64,000 nt of DNA from JAEUSG01 sp964590225 (lineage in GTDB: Bacteria > Fibrobacterota > OXYB2-FULL-49-7 > JAEUSG01). Below are positions 61,088 to 64,000 of the stretch, in pieces. The position numbers and the translations under genes were made by a program. Every line of letters begins with the position of its first letter. Position 1 is the stretch's first letter. The notes beneath the pieces were generated by a model. It was not told where the DNA came from and did no database searches. It saw nothing but the letters and a program-made list of their open reading frames with translations. The stretch covers positions 30,169 through 94,168 of the forward strand of contig CAZPWS010000005.1 in assembly GCA_964590225.1 (NCBI GenBank), given 5' to 3'.

Positions 61088-62569
61088 ATGAATGTATTAA
61101 TTGATACAAATATTTTAATTCCATTGGAAGACACCACACGCAAACTTGATCCCGCTTTTGCAGAAATGTGTCGATTGTCAGAACAGAATGGTCATGTTCT
61201 ATTTATTCATCCATCACAAGTCGAAGATGTTAATCGTGACCGTAATCAAGAGAGGCGGGACATTGTTCTATCCCGTTTAAAGCAGTATCAAACTATTCCC
61301 GCTCCTCCTCATTTGTCAGACGAGGTTCTGACTCAATACGGTTGGCGTCAGACCAGTGAAAATGATCGCATCGATAATCTGCTTCTTCATGCTCTATGTC
61401 GAGGTGCCGTTCATTTTTTGGTTTCAAATGATAAAAATATTCACCAAAAAGCAAGAGCTGTTGGAGTTCAGGAGCAGGTACACCGTCTTGACCAATTTCT
61501 TGTGTTTTTGAAAACACGTACTGAAGCCCAACAACAACCTCCTTTTGGAATTCATGAGAGCTTCCTTCATGAGTTTAGCGTGCAACAAGCGTTTTTTGAC
61601 TCATTACGCGAAGGATATAATGGGTTCGATGAATGGTATTTAAGGTCGGCAGGCTACCATCGTAAAGCTTGGTGTGTAAACAACAACGGTATTGTCCAAG
61701 CGATTTGCATCTACAAGGAGGAAGACCGGCCTGTAATCGTGGATAGGGGAACACCACTCGATGGTATCGCTCTGAAGCTGTGTACTTTTAAAGTTGGAGA
61801 GGATGTTCGTGGGCGCAAACTAGGTGAAAGGCTTCTTTTTACCGCTTTCAAATATGCGGATGAACAAGGTATCCCTTATATATATCTCCACACATTCGGA
61901 AAAGAACACGAGCTACTTGTTCAGCTCTGTAAAGACTATGGATTTGAATTTGCTGGCAAATATGACAATCGTGATGATGTTTATCTAAAGAAAATGGTTG
62001 CACCTAATGTCCTACCAGATAATATGTCTCCTCTATCTTTTGCGATAACCTATTATCCTCACTATTTAGATGACGAAAAAATTGGAAAGTTTATTGTTCC
62101 AATTAAGCCAGGTTATCACAACGACTTGTTTGCAGACATTAGTGATACCGCAAGCGGTTTATTTGCAAACGATCCAACGCAATATAATCCTCAGTCGAAC
62201 ACGATAAAAAAAGCCTATGTATGTCATGCCAATACGAATCAAATTAGGCCTGGTGATATTTTACTCTTTTATAGGACAGGTGATCGCCAAAGTATCGAAT
62301 GTCTTGGAATCGCTGAAATGACATATCGTGGAAACAATATTGACAAGGTCATACCAATGGTCTCCAAACGAACTGTATATTCTAAGAAGGAAGTTGAAGA
62401 ATGGCTTCTAGAAGAGACTTTGGTAATACTTTTCCGGCTTATTCGGATTGTTAAACCCATTGAACGTCGTAGGATCGAAAACGCTGGCATCCTAGGGCAA
62501 ATCCAAAGTATTCGTAAAATAACCCATGAGCAGTATTTACGGTGTTTTGCAGAGGGCAGAATTGAATGA
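61088..62569 (+). CDS. PIN-GNAT-EVE/PUA-like fusion protein
   Basis: A 493-residue three-part protein. A PIN nuclease occupies about 1-140 (VLIDTNILIP with D6, ENDRIDNLLLHAL with D93/D96, VSNDKNI with D115). A GNAT acetyltransferase lies at about 205-310 (VGEDVRGRKLGERLLFTAFK acetyl-CoA motif, IPYIYLHTF, YGFEFAGKY). A C-terminal EVE/PUA-like domain spans about 375-490 (VCHANTNQIRPGDILLFYR). The combination suggests cleavage plus acetylation of RNA (such as charged tRNA), with the EVE part reading modified bases. It overlaps the following ASCH gene by 4 nt. Probably a toxin-like or defence effector; confident on domains, not on target. Confidence 0.85.
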   Translation: MNVLIDTNILIPLEDTTRKLDPAFAEMCRLSEQNGHVLFIHPSQVEDVNRDRNQERRDIVLSRLKQYQTIPAPPHLSDEVLTQYGWRQTSENDRIDNLLLHALCRGAVHFLVSNDKNIHQKARAVGVQEQVHRLDQFLVFLKTRTEAQQQPPFGIHESFLHEFSVQQAFFDSLREGYNGFDEWYLRSAGYHRKAWCVNNNGIVQAICIYKEEDRPVIVDRGTPLDGIALKLCTFKVGEDVRGRKLGERLLFTAFKYADEQGIPYIYLHTFGKEHELLVQLCKDYGFEFAGKYDNRDDVYLKKMVAPNVLPDNMSPLSFAITYYPHYLDDEKIGKFIVPIKPGYHNDLFADISDTASGLFANDPTQYNPQSNTIKKAYVCHANTNQIRPGDILLFYRTGDRQSIECLGIAEMTYRGNNIDKVIPMVSKRTVYSKKEVEEWLLEETLVILFRLIRIVKPIERRRIENAGILGQIQSIRKITHEQYLRCFAEGRIE

Positions 62570-63009
62570 GTAAAGCCATTTTAATTTCCGTGCATCCGGA
62601 ATATGTTGACAAGATACTTTTGGGCGAAAAAGTGTACGAATATCGTAGGGTGATGCCTGCTCAAGCTGTTTCATATTTGGTAATGTATTGCACCGCACCA
62701 GTAAAAAAAATTGTTGCTGTAGTTGAAGTCGTTGATCGTCTGGGAGGAACTCCGAGCAGTATTTGGACAAAGACAGCTCATGGAGCTGGCATAACACGAA
62801 AGTTTTATATTACCTATTTTGCTGGGAGGAACAATGCAAATGCTTTTGTACTTGGTAATGTTTATAAATTAACTGAACCTTTGGAGCTTACTAGATTATC
62901 AGCTAGAAAGGTTCCACCTCAGTCATTTTCTTATTTGAGTGAATGTGATATAGAGCTACTTCTGAAAAAGTCTTTTTCTAGTCCAATTTTGCAAAAGAAT
63001 GCCATATAG
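62566..63009 (+). CDS. ASCH/PUA-like domain protein
   Basis: A 147-residue single-domain protein. ILISVHPEYVDKILLGEKVY then EYRRVMP is the ASCH-family opening (the [SI]xHPEYxxKIlxGeKxyEyRR pattern). Later strands (KKIVAVVEVVD, NAFVLGNVYKLTEP) fit the PUA-like barrel. ASCH domains bind RNA or modified nucleotides. It is translationally coupled (ATGA) to the PIN-GNAT-EVE gene, so it is probably its partner or antidote. It is the last gene of the island; the next gene is a core-type TetR regulator. Confidence 0.83.
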   Translation: MSKAILISVHPEYVDKILLGEKVYEYRRVMPAQAVSYLVMYCTAPVKKIVAVVEVVDRLGGTPSSIWTKTAHGAGITRKFYITYFAGRNNANAFVLGNVYKLTEPLELTRLSARKVPPQSFSYLSECDIELLLKKSFSSPILQKNAI

Positions 63010-63107
63010 CGCAAATTCCAAATAAAAACTCTCTCGCTATTGTTGCATAATCAACGTATATGTATAACCAACCATAAGGTCATGACAAAAGATTTCCAAT
63101 TTAAATA

Positions 63108-63136
63108 TTGCTTTTCAGTCATGTTTGCGCTATATT
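63108..63136 (+). promoter_or_regulatory. Sigma-70-type promoter of the TetR-MMPL operon
   Basis: TTGCTT (63108-63113) and TATATT (63131-63136) are separated by 17 bp. Transcription would start near 63143, 50 nt before the TetR start codon. The spacing is optimal and both boxes are near consensus. Confidence 0.55.
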
Positions 63137-63192
63137 TAGACCATGAGACGAAAATAGTCGAAAAGGGTTGCTGCTACATTTAGGGGCTTCTT

Positions 63193-63774
63193 ATGAGCGA
63201 AGATATTGCAAAAAAAACATGGATTGTTTCCGGCGCCAAACAGCTTTTTTCTCGTTTTGGGCTTGAAAGAACTACAATGGACGAAATTGCAAAGTCTATA
63301 AAGATAGGAAAAAGTTCTTTGTATTATTACTTCAAAAGTAAGGAAGAGGTTTTTTCTGAGGTTATTCAACATGAGATGGCTGGATTAATGGCTGCAATAA
63401 CGGAAGCCGTTCAGCAGGAAACTGATCCACATAAAAAGCTTGAGAAATTTATTCGTACGCGCCTAAAATATTTGAATGAAAAGGGGGACCAATATACCTC
63501 GATCAAAGATGGATACTTGAAGCATTATGCTTTTATTGAAAATCTTAGAAAAGACTATTCTGAATGGGAAATAAAGACAATCAAGAAAATTCTTGATGAC
63601 GGAATCTCCAAACAAATCTTTGAGGTGTCTGATAGTTTTATCGTTACAAATGCTATTTACTTCGCTTTAAAGGGATTAGAATATCCATGGATATTTGATA
63701 TGCAGAAAAACAAGGTTGAAGAAAATATTGATGTTTTGTTAGAAATACTTTTTAAGGGGATCGATAAGAGCTAG
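63193..63774 (+). CDS. TetR-family transcriptional regulator
   Basis: A 193-residue protein with AGGGG upstream of the ATG. The N-terminal HTH is canonical: GAKQLFSRFGLERTTMDEIA, KSIKIGKSSLYYYFKSKEEV. The C-terminal ligand domain (about 60-190) is not specific enough to predict an inducer. It is followed 74 nt downstream by an MMPL/RND-type transporter gene, a common regulator-transporter pairing, so it probably represses that exporter in response to a hydrophobic compound. Confidence 0.92.
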   Translation: MSEDIAKKTWIVSGAKQLFSRFGLERTTMDEIAKSIKIGKSSLYYYFKSKEEVFSEVIQHEMAGLMAAITEAVQQETDPHKKLEKFIRTRLKYLNEKGDQYTSIKDGYLKHYAFIENLRKDYSEWEIKTIKKILDDGISKQIFEVSDSFIVTNAIYFALKGLEYPWIFDMQKNKVEENIDVLLEILFKGIDKS

Positions 63775-63848
63775 GTTTTTTTTACCTACTTTCGACCATA
63801 AAACAATATTCGTCCGATTGTGTGACGAAGCGAACCAGGAGAGAATAT

Positions 63849-64000
63849 ATGAGAAAGTTCACAGCTTTTGTCTTAAAGCAAAGGATGAAAATCATCATCG
63901 GAACAGTCTTGTTGACACTGTTTTTTAGTTTTCAATTGACAAAAATTAAAATCAACAGTGACATTCTGAGTTATCTCCCCAAAGAAGATCCGGTTGCAGC
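63849..64000 (+). CDS. MMPL/RND-family transporter (5' part)
   Basis: ATG 63849 has AGGAG upstream. The visible 50 residues begin with a basic stretch and a transmembrane segment (MKIIIGTVLLTLFFSFQL), then IKINSDILSYLPKEDPVA, the motif after transmembrane helix 1 in MMPL/hydrophobe-efflux proteins (the SD-x-x-x-YLP-x-x-x-P pattern). The gene runs off the window. Likely an exporter of lipids or hydrophobic compounds controlled by the upstream TetR protein. Confidence 0.8.
   Translation, partial: MRKFTAFVLKQRMKIIIGTVLLTLFFSFQLTKIKINSDILSYLPKEDPVA

Noticed and set aside
36123..63010. CRISPR array or Cas genes in the defence island
   Set aside because: No regularly spaced repeats of CRISPR length and no Cas-type motifs were seen; the only repeats are the 12-mers and short operator-like motifs.

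Overview
The window looks like chromosomal DNA of a low-to-moderate GC, Gram-negative bacterium of the Fibrobacterota/Chitinivibrionia type. This placement is inferred from several traits together: type IX secretion (T9SS) C-terminal sorting domains on secreted proteins, a PorV/UPF0164-like outer-membrane protein, flagellar-type proteins (FapA/DUF342 and a short rod-like protein), an NtrC-class sigma-54 activator with good -24/-12 promoters, and a SpoIIE/STAS/RsbW partner-switching cluster. No rRNA or complete tRNA is present to confirm it. A 100-N scaffold gap (18718-18817) shows that this is a draft or metagenomic assembly.

Layout. (1) 1-512: ends of two minus-strand secreted-protein genes. 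(2) 688-7991: a tightly packed signalling operon (TPR protein, propeller/Ig protein, SpoIIE phosphatase, STAS antagonist, RsbW-like kinase, FapA). (3) 8005-10889: a TrmA-family RNA methyltransferase with a SUI1/YciH factor, an orphan flagellar-rod-like gene, and a decayed TatD + TcdA locus. (4) 11061-15323: histidine kinase, sigma-54 response regulator and two envelope proteins. (5) 15429-32593: two convergent sets of genes, each headed by a clear -24/-12 promoter. The rightward set encodes a secreted Ca-repeat coiled-coil protein, a giant CBM9/Ig-repeat protein, a PorV-like barrel and a T9SS cargo. The leftward eight-gene operon encodes CDP-sugar enzymes, an SDR epimerase, a TPR protein, a cellulose-synthase-like GT2, a membrane-anchored GH26, a T9SS propeller and a beta-barrel. 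I read this as a sigma-54-controlled exopolysaccharide and surface-matrix locus. (6) 32806-36122: a sulfatase overlapping uvrC.

(7) 36134-63009 is a defence/mobility island of about 27 kb that begins 11 bp after the uvrC stop codon. It holds a four-gene minus-strand operon (ImmA/IrrE peptidase-HTH, DUF4411 PIN-like, two unknowns); a type III-like restriction-modification set (Res, AlbA/Schlafen-like, Mod); an AbiE-like toxin-antitoxin pair plus a SLOG protein; a 3' fragment of tRNA-Val(GAC) with three 12-bp repeats (an attachment-site scar); two small HTH genes with operator-like repeats; broken genes; a PIN-like protein; a Mrr-STAND NTPase followed by a CHAT-like protease and a UPF0489 protein; and a PIN-GNAT-EVE fusion overlapping an ASCH protein. 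(8) From 63193 the chromosome resumes with a TetR regulator and the start of an MMPL/RND transporter.

The most promising candidates for undescribed systems are the sigma-54 exopolysaccharide/matrix locus (15429-32593), the Mrr-STAND + CHAT + UPF0489 trio (54315-60953) and the ImmA/IrrE operon (36134-41303). All functions are read from motifs and family knowledge; no database search was run.
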